From Bacteroidales bacterium (GTDB lineage: Bacteria; Bacteroidota; Bacteroidia; Bacteroidales; UBA3663): a DNA stretch of 48,666 bases. Below, one piece after another: positions 40,078 to 48,512 of this stretch. The stretch lies in the NCBI GenBank assembly GCA_017561935.1, contig JAFZBE010000033.1, forward strand, positions 1 to 48,666, given 5' to 3'. Numbering within the stretch: the stretch's first letter is position 1; every line of letters starts with the position of its first letter. A model generated the notes under the pieces. The model made no database searches, was not told the origin of the DNA, and was given only the letters and a program-made list of their open reading frames with translations. The translations under genes and the position numbers were made by a program.

Positions 40078-40922
40078 AGCTCCAAAAAATCATGCTTGAT
40101 GGTGGATTCACCTGTCCCAATCGCGATGGACGACTTGGGACAGGTGGATGCACCTTTTGTCGTACTGATGCGTTCAATCCTTCCTATTGTCGCAGCACCG
40201 ACAACATCCGAGAACAGCTCGAAGCCGGGAAACGCTTCTTTGCGGGCAAATACCCCAACATGAAGTATCTCGCCTACTTCCAGGCCTATTCCAGCACCTA
40301 CGCCCCTTTGGACCTATTGCGTCAGCGATACGAGGAGGCACTCTCTGTCGAGGATGTGGTCGGCTTGGTAATTGGCACACGTCCCGATTGCATCGCAGAC
40401 AACACACTGCAATATCTTGGCGAACTTCAAAACCAAGGCTATCTCATTTCTCTCGAACTGGGGGTCGAATCCTTCTACGATAGAACCCTCCTACGCATCA
40501 ATCGTGGCCACTCCGCACAAGACAGTATATCGGCAATCCGTCGATGTGCTCAAGCCGACATCTACACGACTATACATATAATTATTGGTCTCCCTGGAGA
40601 AACGAGGGAAGATATCCTCGCCGAGACAGATATCATCAACCAACTTCCCATCAATGCCATAAAGTTACACCAACTGCAGATCTTGAAGGGAACACCACTG
40701 GCCGTTGAGTACGGAGCGCATCCTGAAGATTTCCTGACCTTGACAATCGACGATTACGTCGACCTCGCAGCCACATTCATCTCTCTTTTACGAAAGGACA
40801 TCCATTTAGAACGTTTTGCTGCCTCTGCACCATCGGAACTCATCATTGCACCACGATGGGGACTCAAACCCTTCGAGGTGCAGCAAAGGATTGAAGACAC
40901 ACTCACAAAGCGCACTTTTTGA
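40074..40922 (+). CDS. Radical SAM protein, TIGR01212/YhcC type
   Basis: A 282-residue iron-sulfur enzyme. The cluster cysteines are C14, C26 and C29 (FTCPNRDGRLGTGGCTFC), in the unusual spacing of this family. FFAGKYPNMKYLAYFQAYSS, VVGLVIGTRPDCIADN, LISLELGVESFYDRTLLRIN and HIIIGLPGETREDIL complete the core, and APRWGLKPFEV closes it. The biological reaction of the family is poorly defined. The N-terminus lacks roughly 15-20 residues (a 'Y..Y...F..RVQK' lead-in) that I expect in relatives. The start ATG overlaps the end of the BNR_4 gene by 4 bp, so it is translated from the PUL transcript. Confidence 0.88.
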   Translation: MKLQKIMLDGGFTCPNRDGRLGTGGCTFCRTDAFNPSYCRSTDNIREQLEAGKRFFAGKYPNMKYLAYFQAYSSTYAPLDLLRQRYEEALSVEDVVGLVIGTRPDCIADNTLQYLGELQNQGYLISLELGVESFYDRTLLRINRGHSAQDSISAIRRCAQADIYTTIHIIIGLPGETREDILAETDIINQLPINAIKLHQLQILKGTPLAVEYGAHPEDFLTLTIDDYVDLAATFISLLRKDIHLERFAASAPSELIIAPRWGLKPFEVQQRIEDTLTKRTF

Positions 40923-41016
40923 CACTCATATATAGCAAATCGTTCAAAAAAAAACAAAAAAATGACAAAATGGACACCTTTAGGAGAAAAAAAAATAAAG
41001 ACTCTCAAAAAAAGCC

Positions 41017-41024
41017 TATCTTTG
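41017..41024 (+). promoter_or_regulatory. -7 box for the 910-residue lipoprotein gene
   Basis: TATCTTTG in an A-rich intergenic region, 97 bp before the ATG at 41121; no clear -33 TTTG. Confidence 0.55.
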
Positions 41025-41120
41025 CACCGAATTGGTCTAAATATAGATTAGGAACTTATTGAAGCCATTTATCATTTCGAGAGTTAGAAATTTATTATTA
41101 ACTTTTATATACTATAAAAA

Positions 41121-43853
41121 ATGAGTTTTAAATTGAACCAATCAATTTTGCTGACCTGCTTTCTCCTGTCAGCTTCAGCAGCCTTCGTGAGCTCGTGCCA
41201 GGACTATGAGCCTTACAACGACGTTCAGGACAAGGCCTACACTCACGAGTTCGAACGTCAGTTCGGAAAAATCGACCCCAACCAGAACTGGGACCTCTTT
41301 GGCCAGTTGGCTCGCCGCAAAAATCGCGGCACACGTGCGCCTAAGGCAGATGAAATCATTGTCACCGAATTAAACTCCGATGATGATGCCATTATTGTCA
41401 CACTGGCGGATAACCAAGAGTATAATAAGGTTCTTCCCGAAGGTGCCAGTGGCGATATAGGAAGTCATCCTACTGTTAGATATGAGGACACCAACCTCGG
41501 CCGTGTTGTGCAGGACTTTGTAGCTACGGCACACGAATTCACCATTACCCCTGTCCATTGGACAACCAGCGGCAGCGATGTGATAGGTATTTACTGGTAC
41601 ACTGACGATGAAAGCGAAGCCACTGAAACTATTATGGGTGCCGATGGAGAACTATATTGGATTGTAACCAAACCTATTATTACAGGAAAGACTCGCTTGG
41701 ATTATTTTACTAATGATGGGCGAACTCTTCAGGTTCCTGGAGATCCGCAACATATTGATTGCAGCGATGTCTTTAATTATCAAAATTGGCAAGATCGAGC
41801 ACAATACCTGATTAGTCATCCCGTCCAAGTAAAAGTCCCCGAGGAAATCCCGTACTATGGCTTCTATATGCAGCAAAATACTAAACAATACTCTGAATCC
41901 AAGTTGAATCAACGTATCACCATCTCTAACTTTGGAGACAAGCAGCCTTGCTACGTGGCCACATTCAACATCCAAAGAGATATTGATGCTGATTATCCGG
42001 ACGACAGGGACTATATGTGTTTCGAGGATTGGCTATACACTGGAGACTTTGACCTCAATGACCTAGTATTTAGAGTGGAAGGTTTCGACGAACAAGCCGT
42101 TATCGATCAAACCACCATTAATGAGAATGCCATTCTTGTTTGCGAGGACTTGACGGAATACGACTTCGACTTCAACGATATCGCACTCTTGTTGAACTAT
42201 ACGGAGGAAATTGACAGGCAGTATGAATTTGACCATCAAAAAGGCCAATATTACATATCTAAAGTTGACACATTACAATCACTCAAGGTGACTGCGTTAG
42301 CAGCAGGTGGCGCTTACGAATCGACCTTGACGATCAATAATAATGAATGGGGCGAAATACATGCGTTGTTGAATGAAACAACCGCCGAATGGGGTAGCAC
42401 CAACAAAAAGAGACATTCTATCATCAATGCATCTTCCATCTATACAGACAGGAAAGGCCAATCGATTGTCATTCCGAAAGCTGACCTTCCTGACAAGAAC
42501 GTGGGAACGGGTGATGGCCAGTATCCGACGTATCTTTCACAGCTCTTCGACACCGAAGGTTTCTTTGAAATTCACAGCGATCAAGACGGTGATGCTGTAA
42601 AGCTTATCCAAAATAACTCGTTCAAAGGCAAAGGAAAAGGTACTGCTCCCCAGATGATGCTCTTACCCGAGTATTTCGAATGGCCTCTTGAGGAGAAATA
42701 CATCTGTGATGCTTATACAGGTTTCACCGACTGGGTGGAAGATGTTACCAAGACCAACTGGATCTTGGACACACAAGTGGAGGACCTGATTACCGACCGA
42801 GGAGATCTTACTCCTATAATCAGCCCAGATGCTCCAAGTGAAGTAGTCGAGTCGATTGTACTCACTCCTCAAAGAGGAACATTCATTTACACTGATAACG
42901 CAGGAAACCACACTTATAATAACGGTATCTTCCTAGATCTCAGCGGGATCCAAGATGAAGCCTACGATGGAGCGACAGCTAAACTCCATATAACATATAA
43001 TTCTAGACCTAGTGAAAGAATTTGGATCGACGATGCCTTTGGGCGTGAAATCCTGTCACACAACACTGCCGCAACCGATGGTGTTACAGTCGTTACTTAT
43101 ACCATCAGTGCCGCTAAGTTTAAGAATGCACTTGAATCTGACGGTATCTGGATTGTTTCACGATACGATAGATTAGTAGAAATCTCTGCTGCCACCATTG
43201 ATATCCATAATGTCACAACTGAAGCCCATCATAAGCTCTTTGTCGATCCGCTTTATATGACATTTGAGACCATGAATCCGCAGACTATCACTGCAAGCTC
43301 TTCGACTCATGGACTGATTTCATTCACCTCGAGTGATGAATCTGTAGCCACCGTTTCTTCGTCGGGTGTCGTAACCCCCGTTGCCGAAGGCTACTGCTCT
43401 ATTGTCGTTAGAGCTGAGGCATCAACTGTGGATGGCAAGGAGTACAAGTCCACCTCCGAGCGCGTCAGCATTGAAGTCATCACGGGTGATGAATATAGAG
43501 TGGTGCTGAGACTTGGTCCTACAAACGACATCGCGGGTGCAACGGGTAACCTTACCAATTATGCATTGTGTACCACTATGCGCGATGTCATGGATAATTG
43601 GAGCTCTGGCGCAACTCTCATTGTCACCAAGACGGCCGGAGATAATTCTTACTTCCAGATTCAGAATGTCAACAATCAGGTTGTTGGTGCGACACAACAA
43701 GCGACACAACAAACTGATAATAGAGCTACGTTCACTTTGTCAGCTGCACAACTCCAACAGTGCAGAAACAGCGAAGGCACTGGATACACGTTCAAGATCC
43801 TTCACAGTGAAAATACGTATATACAATCAGCAGTTCTTTACATGCGAGAATAG
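41121..43853 (+). CDS. Large lipoprotein with DUF4114/LruC-like and Ig-like domains
   Basis: A 910-residue outer-membrane lipoprotein, lipobox VSSC (about Cys26). After KIDPNQNWDLFGQ come beta-rich domains. Two acidic calcium-loop-like blocks, YMCFEDWLYTGDFDLNDLVF and ILVCEDLTEYDFDFNDIALL, resemble the D-x-D-x-N-D motif of DUF4114/LruC-type surface proteins. An Ig-like group 2 domain (about 710-790; ISFTSSDESVATVSSSGVVT) and a C-terminal domain of about 120 residues follow. The gene is visibly more A+T-rich than the PUL genes. It has its own -7 box and a strong terminator, so it is a single-gene unit. Likely a calcium-stabilised surface protein, perhaps adhesive; function not known. Confidence 0.78.
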   Translation: MSFKLNQSILLTCFLLSASAAFVSSCQDYEPYNDVQDKAYTHEFERQFGKIDPNQNWDLFGQLARRKNRGTRAPKADEIIVTELNSDDDAIIVTLADNQEYNKVLPEGASGDIGSHPTVRYEDTNLGRVVQDFVATAHEFTITPVHWTTSGSDVIGIYWYTDDESEATETIMGADGELYWIVTKPIITGKTRLDYFTNDGRTLQVPGDPQHIDCSDVFNYQNWQDRAQYLISHPVQVKVPEEIPYYGFYMQQNTKQYSESKLNQRITISNFGDKQPCYVATFNIQRDIDADYPDDRDYMCFEDWLYTGDFDLNDLVFRVEGFDEQAVIDQTTINENAILVCEDLTEYDFDFNDIALLLNYTEEIDRQYEFDHQKGQYYISKVDTLQSLKVTALAAGGAYESTLTINNNEWGEIHALLNETTAEWGSTNKKRHSIINASSIYTDRKGQSIVIPKADLPDKNVGTGDGQYPTYLSQLFDTEGFFEIHSDQDGDAVKLIQNNSFKGKGKGTAPQMMLLPEYFEWPLEEKYICDAYTGFTDWVEDVTKTNWILDTQVEDLITDRGDLTPIISPDAPSEVVESIVLTPQRGTFIYTDNAGNHTYNNGIFLDLSGIQDEAYDGATAKLHITYNSRPSERIWIDDAFGREILSHNTAATDGVTVVTYTISAAKFKNALESDGIWIVSRYDRLVEISAATIDIHNVTTEAHHKLFVDPLYMTFETMNPQTITASSSTHGLISFTSSDESVATVSSSGVVTPVAEGYCSIVVRAEASTVDGKEYKSTSERVSIEVITGDEYRVVLRLGPTNDIAGATGNLTNYALCTTMRDVMDNWSSGATLIVTKTAGDNSYFQIQNVNNQVVGATQQATQQTDNRATFTLSAAQLQQCRNSEGTGYTFKILHSENTYIQSAVLYMRE

Positions 43854-43871
43854 TCCCTTTCCCCCTATATC

Positions 43872-43907
43872 ACCGCCGTATGCCTCCCGACATACGGCGG
43901 TTTTTTT
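43872..43907 (+). terminator. Terminator of the 910-residue lipoprotein gene
   Basis: A perfect 11-bp stem ACCGCCGTATG / CATACGGCGGT with an 8-nt loop followed by a seven-T run. Confidence 0.92.
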
Positions 43908-43981
43908 CTATGCCTGATGCAAGGTTTTCGATTGTTGTGCATTTATAGGATAGATATATGTACAGAATAATTAGAGTTGTT

Positions 43982-44445
43982 ATGAAACATTTCTTATCCA
44001 TCCTTCTCTTCTCCTGTGTTTTCATCACAGGCATACATGCCCAGGACTTCAAGCGGCATGAGATTGCTTTCTATCTCTCAACAGGCGACGCGGCAAACGA
44101 AGATTTTGGCAACTTTATCTATGACGTAGAACAAAAAACAGCATACGAGAGGGACTTTCTCTGTGGAGTTGACTTCTATCCCGTCCTTGGCTTCGAATAT
44201 TTCTACAACTTAACCCGCAAATGGAGCGTAGGATTGTCCGTCGGCTTCGGCAAGACAAGTGAGGGGCTCACCAACACAACTGGCTCGACTCCAATAGCGC
44301 ATTTGATGAGAAGAAGAACGTTTTCGCTTACCAAATAACCGTTGGAGGCATCGAATTCGGCAGCAAACGCTGGCCCCATCTCTACAGCGAACTGGGCTAC
44401 GGACATCAAGGGGTCTTCGTCATCGGTATAAAACTTGGATTATAA
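43982..44445 (+). pseudogene. Frameshifted small outer-membrane beta-barrel protein
   Basis: ATG at 43982 starts a signal peptide (MKHFLSILLFSCVFITGIHA, then QDF) and a barrel-like sequence with CGVDFYPVLGFEYFYNLTRK and WSVGLSVGFGK. The frame closes early at 44338. In the -1 frame the sequence continues as LDSNSAFDEKKNVFAYQITV, GGIEFGSKRWPHLYSELGYG and HQGVFVIGIKLGL, stopping at 44445 with a typical barrel end. Adding one G to the GGGG run at 44263-44266 joins the two frames into an ORF of about 154 codons without any other change. It is either a true one-base deletion, a phase-variable tract or a sequencing/assembly error. The next gene starts 23 bp after the restored stop. Confidence 0.8.
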
Positions 44446-44467
44446 AAAAACCAAACAAATATATGAC

Positions 44468-45139
44468 ATGAAAAGATTAGCATTTACAAATCATTCCACA
44501 AAGCTGTGCCTTGCCGGCGCATTGCTCCTATCCATCTCGTCGTTCACCTCATGTGACCTCAGCGACGAGACAACGAAACCCATCCTCATCATCGAACCGC
44601 CCACAGCCAGTCTTGTGATTGGCGAAGACGGCATTCCGCGTCGCGAAGATGCCACGGCGCTCTCCGACGAAATGAAAAAGGCAATAAACAAAGAGGTCAT
44701 CGGCCATGGCTGGAAATGGCTCCAAACCTACGAAATCGACGAGCATGGCTCGCTAATCAACGAAGATTATTTCGGCACCCACACGACCGCCCGCTGCTGC
44801 AACTACTATTTCCCATCGGCCACCGAAATGACCATCTATTCCTACACCTATGGTTCCGAGGAACCTGGGTACTTCGATTGGTCAATCGCTATAGACTATT
44901 CCAATGGTGATGTTCTTCACGACGTATTAGACGAAAAATATTTCCTGCTGAATATTCTCTCGATCTTCCAGCTCGACGGAGTTTGGTACATGGTGACTGT
45001 TGAACGTCTCGGCATGAATGGAAACGGCCTGGGAATGTACAATAGCGGCTTCGCCACTTCGGAGTATGTCCGCATGACCGACTATGAACTTTCCAACTTC
45101 CAGCGGGACTATTCCTTCGACTGGCGAATGATCAACTAA
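44468..45139 (+). CDS. Lipoprotein of unknown function
   Basis: A 223-residue lipoprotein from ATG at 44468 (MKRLAFTNHSTKLCLAGALL..., lipobox FTSC); an earlier in-frame ATG at 44435 lies before the restored stop of the upstream gene and gives no signal peptide. The mature part has IEPPTASLVIGEDGIPRRED, an amphipathic helix (DEMKKAINKEVIGHGWKW) and a compact beta-rich domain with aromatic residues (FDWSIAIDYSNGDVLHDVLD; LDGVWYMVTVERLGM). I do not recognise the family. It is probably co-transcribed with the frameshifted barrel gene. Confidence 0.75.
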   Translation: MKRLAFTNHSTKLCLAGALLLSISSFTSCDLSDETTKPILIIEPPTASLVIGEDGIPRREDATALSDEMKKAINKEVIGHGWKWLQTYEIDEHGSLINEDYFGTHTTARCCNYYFPSATEMTIYSYTYGSEEPGYFDWSIAIDYSNGDVLHDVLDEKYFLLNILSIFQLDGVWYMVTVERLGMNGNGLGMYNSGFATSEYVRMTDYELSNFQRDYSFDWRMIN

Positions 45140-45242
45140 TAATATTGCGATTTCTGTCTATCGACACACACATCTTTATAACAACGAAGGCGGGCCTCGT
45201 GAAGAGACTCGCCTCTCGTTATACATTACCATACCGCCCAAA

Positions 45243-45597
45243 AATCTGTGCTCATCTGTGGAGATCTGTGTGACCTTGGCACACGCGCAGCGTGACATCG
45301 TTTTTTGTCACACAGATTGCACGGTTTTTCACAGATTTTTTTCTGCGTGTCGTGATGCGGGCGCAAGCGATTATCTGTGCTCATCTGTGGAGATCTGTGT
45401 GACCTTTGACCACGCTCTGCGTGATGTCGTTTTTTGTCACACAGATTGCACGGATTTTCACAGATTATTTTCGTGTGTCGTGATGCGGGCGCGTAAGCGA
45501 TCATCTGTGCCTATCTGTGGAGATCTGTGTGACCTTGGCACACGCTCTGCGTGACATCGTTTTTTATCACACAGATTGCACGGATTTTCACAGATAA
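45243..45597. repeat. 130-bp palindromic repeat, three tandem copies
   Basis: Units start at 45243, 45373 and 45503 (exact 130-bp steps; the third is cut at about 95 bp). Each opens ATCTGTG...CATCTGTGGAGATCTGTGTGAC and carries an 11-bp perfect stem ATCTGTGTGAC / GTCACACAGAT. Inside it is a small hairpin (CACGC...GCGTG), and outside is a CACAGAT arm matching the opening ATCTGTG. The period is not a multiple of three. It occupies the 480-bp gap between two convergent gene ends. Confidence 0.9.
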
Positions 45598-45619
45598 ATA
45601 TGGCTGTGTCTGTGAGATC

Positions 45620-46099
45620 TTATTTAAGAAGATCCTTAGCCTTGTTGGCAGCCTTATCGACAGCATCCTTGCCGGCTTCCTTGGCCTTGTCAACAGCTTC
45701 CTTACCAGCATCGACAGCGTTCTGTCCAGCTTCCTTGGCAGCATCAACAGCATCCTGTCCAGCCTCCTTGGCGGCATCAACAGCATTCTGAGCCTTGGCA
45801 ACAACCTCGTCCTTGGCGCTCTTGAAGCTCTCGGTCAACTCATCGAACTTGGCCTTCTGCTCCTCGGTGAACTCACCAGACTTGGCCTGGAGCTCATCAA
45901 TCTCCTTCTGTACTTTCTCGATAGCTTCTACACTACCACTCTCAACGGCTGCCTGAAGATCAGAAACGGCCTGGTCAATGGTAACGGGAGCCTCTGCTAC
46001 TGCAGGAGCTGGTTCGGGAGCTGGTTCAGCCTTCTTCTCATTACCACATGAGCTGAGCACAAGGGCTGCAGCTGCAAAAAGAACAAAAAACTTTTTCAT
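45620..46099 (-). CDS. Ala/Lys-rich coiled lipoprotein with 11-residue repeats
   Basis: A 159-residue lipoprotein, lipobox LSSC (Cys18). A Pro/Ala/Glu linker (KKAEPAPEPAPAVAEAP) is followed by a helical segment (about 40-100). Then come repeats of about 11 residues, AKEAGQDAVDA, AKEAGQNAVDA, GKEAVDKAKEA and GKDAVDKAANK, resembling LEA/apolipoprotein-like amphipathic helices. The repetition is visible in DNA as well. Likely a periplasmic or surface stalk with stress- or envelope-related function; unproven. It has a canonical promoter and is transcribed toward the 130-bp repeats. Confidence 0.8.
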   Translation of the reverse strand: MKKFFVLFAAAALVLSSCGNEKKAEPAPEPAPAVAEAPVTIDQAVSDLQAAVESGSVEAIEKVQKEIDELQAKSGEFTEEQKAKFDELTESFKSAKDEVVAKAQNAVDAAKEAGQDAVDAAKEAGQNAVDAGKEAVDKAKEAGKDAVDKAANKAKDLLK

Positions 46100-46136
46100 T
46101 GTAATTATAATTATAAGGGTTATGTAAAATCGAGCG

Positions 46137-46168
46137 CAAATATAAAGACTATTTATAATTTCTCCAAA
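46137..46168 (-). promoter_or_regulatory. Promoter of the Ala/Lys-rich lipoprotein gene
   Basis: Minus-strand -33 TTTG (46165-46168), 20-bp spacer, -7 TATATTTG (46137-46144), 38 bp before the ATG at 46099. Confidence 0.78.
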
Positions 46169-46264
46169 TATTTTTACGAAAAATTAACAAATCCGACTAT
46201 TTATATGCCGTTTTGCTATCCAATAGGCTGAAATAAAGCATAAAACTCCATTATAGTTTCGCTA

Positions 46265-47203
46265 TTATCCTCGCGGATTCGTATTGCGTTCCCAGAATAC
46301 GCCATCGGCATATCCTTGGATAGCAGCATCTTCCTTGGCTAAAAGGAGGCGTTTCTGCGCCCAAAGGCAATATTCCTCGTTCTGTTCGATGCCACAGAAA
46401 TGACGACCCAACTTGCGAGCCACCACGCAACTTGTTCCACTCCCCATGAATGGGTCGAAGACCACATCACCTTCTTTGCTCGAAGCAAGGATAAGCTTGG
46501 CAATGAGCTTTTCGGGCTTCTGTGTCGGGTGGTCGGTATTCTCGGGCATCGACCAAAAGGGCACGCTGATGTCGTCCCAGAAGTTGGAAGGATAAGTCAA
46601 GCGGAAATTACCTTCCTTGGTCTCTTCCCAATCCTTAGGCGAACCATTCACTTTATAAGGCGCTATCACACGACGCTTCATCATCACGGCTTCCACGTTG
46701 AAGTAATAGTGCTGTGGATCCTTCACCGCAAACCAGATGTCCTCCATCGAGTTCTTCCAGTTGCTCTTGGCTCCTCGTCCCTTCTCGCGTTGCCAGGTGA
46801 TGCGGTTCAGGATAGTCAACTCTTTCGACAAGACGCGCTGCATCGCGGCTGTGCAATGCCAATCGCCACAGAGGTAGAGAGAACCCGTAGGCTTCAGCTT
46901 ATTGCAAACATCATGCATCCACGAACTAAGATATTCCTCATACATCTCCTCCTTGCGTGCCACGAAGGTCGTTTCGCCAAAATTGCGAGACAGGTTATAA
47001 GGCGGGTCGAGGATGATGAGGTCGGCCATTTCGTCAGGAATCCAACGCATAGCCTCCATCATGTCGGCACAAATGATGGCATCGAGCCACGGCCAAAGCT
47101 GGCCTTGTTGCAGGTCATCCACCGTCTTGATCATCGCTCGCAGCGATGGACGTTCGGCATCCTCAAGAATTAGTGTTCGATTGTTGGAGGCACGTTGTTT
47201 CAT
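46265..47203 (-). CDS. Site-specific DNA methyltransferase (DPPY type), orphan
   Basis: A 312-residue amino-methyltransferase (N6-adenine or N4-cytosine class) from ATG at 47203. The catalytic motif IV LILDPPYNLSRNFGE (DPPY at 66-69) precedes the AdoMet motif FDPFMGSGTSCVVARKLG (about 249-266), the beta-class order. TDHPTQKPEKLIAKLIL (motif X/I region) is also intact. No restriction endonuclease gene lies beside it: the neighbours are a lipoprotein and a metabolic dehydrogenase. It is therefore probably a solitary methyltransferase with an epigenetic or anti-restriction role. The recognition site cannot be told from sequence. The 82-bp palindromic repeat lies 13 bp upstream of its start. Confidence 0.92.
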   Translation of the reverse strand: MKQRASNNRTLILEDAERPSLRAMIKTVDDLQQGQLWPWLDAIICADMMEAMRWIPDEMADLIILDPPYNLSRNFGETTFVARKEEMYEEYLSSWMHDVCNKLKPTGSLYLCGDWHCTAAMQRVLSKELTILNRITWQREKGRGAKSNWKNSMEDIWFAVKDPQHYYFNVEAVMMKRRVIAPYKVNGSPKDWEETKEGNFRLTYPSNFWDDISVPFWSMPENTDHPTQKPEKLIAKLILASSKEGDVVFDPFMGSGTSCVVARKLGRHFCGIEQNEEYCLWAQKRLLLAKEDAAIQGYADGVFWERNTNPRG

Positions 47204-47215
47204 GATTTCTTCTTT

Positions 47216-47399
47216 ATCACGAATTATCGAATTTGAGAATTGATTGGGGACGATGTGGAAACACACAAATAAAATCTATAATTCGCCAATTCGTGATGTC
47301 ATAAATCTCTGTTTTTTATCAAGAATTTGAGAATTTGAGAATTGATTGGGCCGATGTGGAGACACACAAACATAATTCTATAATTCTCAAATTCTTGAT
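47216..47399. repeat. Two 82-bp palindromic units, 102 bp apart
   Basis: Units at 47216-47297 and 47318-47399. Unit 2 ends in an 18-bp inverted repeat ATCAAGAATTTGAGAATT / its complement. Unit 1 has ATCACGAATT / AATTCGTGAT. The change C to A in the left arm is matched by G to T in the right arm. Both centres hold GATGTGG(A)AACACACAAA-like sequence that can form TGTG-GNRA-CACA (GAAA in unit 1, GAGA in unit 2) on the plus strand. They fill the gap between two leftward genes. Confidence 0.82.
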
Positions 47400-47407
47400 A
47401 AATAAAA

Positions 47408-48370
47408 CTAATTTACCACGTTCTGAGGCGCACCATTCAGGAATGCGCGGACATTCTCGAAGGCGATCTTGTCCAGGCGCTCACGAGCAGCCTTGGTAGC
47501 CCATGCCACATGTGGTGTGATGTAGCAATTCCGAGCACCGATAAGCGGGGAACCTGCACGAGGAGGCTCCTGTGTCAGTACATCGACGCCAGCGGCGTAG
47601 ATCTTACCGTTGTTCAAGGCATCAGCCAATGCCTGTTCGTCGATGAGCGGACCACGTCCCGTGTTAATCAGGATGGCCGATGGTTTCATCAGGGCCAGAC
47701 GTTCAGCATTCACCAGATGTTTTGTCTGTGCATTCAGAGGGCAATGCAGGCTCACTACGTCAGAGGCACGGAAGATCTCATTATAATCGGCTGCTTTCCA
47801 GATACCCATCTTGGCCAGTGTCTCAGCACTCTTCGAGCTGTAGGCCATCACGTTCATGCCAAACGTCTGGGCAATGCGGGCGACAGCTTTTCCGATATTG
47901 CCCAAGCCCACGATACCTAAGGTGAGTCCGTCAAGCTCGATGAGCGGACTCTCCCAGAAACAGAAGTCCTTGGAGTTCTGCCATGCTCCTGCTGCCACCG
48001 ACTGGGCATGTTGTGCCACATGATGCGTGATGTTGAGCAGATGCGCGAAGACCATCTGTGCTACCGACAGCGTGCTATACGCGGGGATGTTGGTCACGAT
48101 GATGCATCGTTTCGTGGCAGCCTCCAGATCCACGACATTATATCCTGTGGCCAGCACACCGATATACTTCAAATCAGGCAACGCCTCGATGACCTTTGCA
48201 TCGAAGATCACTTTGTTGGTCAGGGCGATTTCGGCACCTGCGCATCGCGATATTGTCTCTTCGGGTGCGGTGCGTTCATAAACGATAAGTTCTCCCAGAG
48301 TTTTCCAGGGCTCCCAGCTGATATCGCCGGGATTGGCTGCATAGCCATCCAAAACTACGATCTTTTTCAT
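47408..48370 (-). CDS. D-2-hydroxyacid dehydrogenase (glycerate dehydrogenase/hydroxypyruvate reductase-like)
   Basis: A 320-residue NAD(P)-dependent dehydrogenase from ATG at 48370 (MKKIVVLDGYAANPGDISWE); an upstream in-frame ATG at 48454 is rejected. The substrate domain has YIGVLATGYNVVDLEAA. The Rossmann motif is GIVGLGNIGKAVARI. The catalytic triad appears as Arg in LINTGRGPLIDE, Glu in VLTQEPPRAGS and His in ITPHVAWAT. Length is typical. 'DGYAANPGD' is common to glycerate dehydrogenases of Bacteroidota, which interconvert hydroxypyruvate and glycerate. No promoter matching the consensus was found. A palindromic repeat unit begins 8 bp after its stop. Confidence 0.92.
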   Translation of the reverse strand: MKKIVVLDGYAANPGDISWEPWKTLGELIVYERTAPEETISRCAGAEIALTNKVIFDAKVIEALPDLKYIGVLATGYNVVDLEAATKRCIIVTNIPAYSTLSVAQMVFAHLLNITHHVAQHAQSVAAGAWQNSKDFCFWESPLIELDGLTLGIVGLGNIGKAVARIAQTFGMNVMAYSSKSAETLAKMGIWKAADYNEIFRASDVVSLHCPLNAQTKHLVNAERLALMKPSAILINTGRGPLIDEQALADALNNGKIYAAGVDVLTQEPPRAGSPLIGARNCYITPHVAWATKAARERLDKIAFENVRAFLNGAPQNVVN

Positions 48371-48473
48371 TTCTCTATAGATATAATTATGTTCTGAAGT
48401 TTCCCACACCCCCAGAAGCAGTTGAGGCGGAGATTTGACTTCGAAATTTGGCATGCTAAACTATGACTTTTAG

Positions 48474-48512
48474 GTTCTTATGCTTTTTCTGCTTAAAAAG
48501 TGTAAAACCTAG
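48474..48512. other. Nested hairpin at the end of the partial gene
   Basis: TAGGTT...AACCTA encloses CTTTTT-CTGCTT-AAAAAG. It lies just past the stop of the leftward partial ORF and might end it; the U-tract is weak. Confidence 0.35.

Noticed and set aside
44435..44467. ATG at 44435 as start of the unknown lipoprotein
   Set aside because: It overlaps the restored end of the barrel gene and gives no signal peptide, whereas ATG 44468 gives a normal one.
45226..45554. Open frames on both strands over the 130-bp repeats
   Set aside because: The period is not a multiple of three and the translation is the same repeat in shifted frames.
46265..47203. Complete restriction-modification system
   Set aside because: No endonuclease or specificity gene lies within several kilobases on either side.
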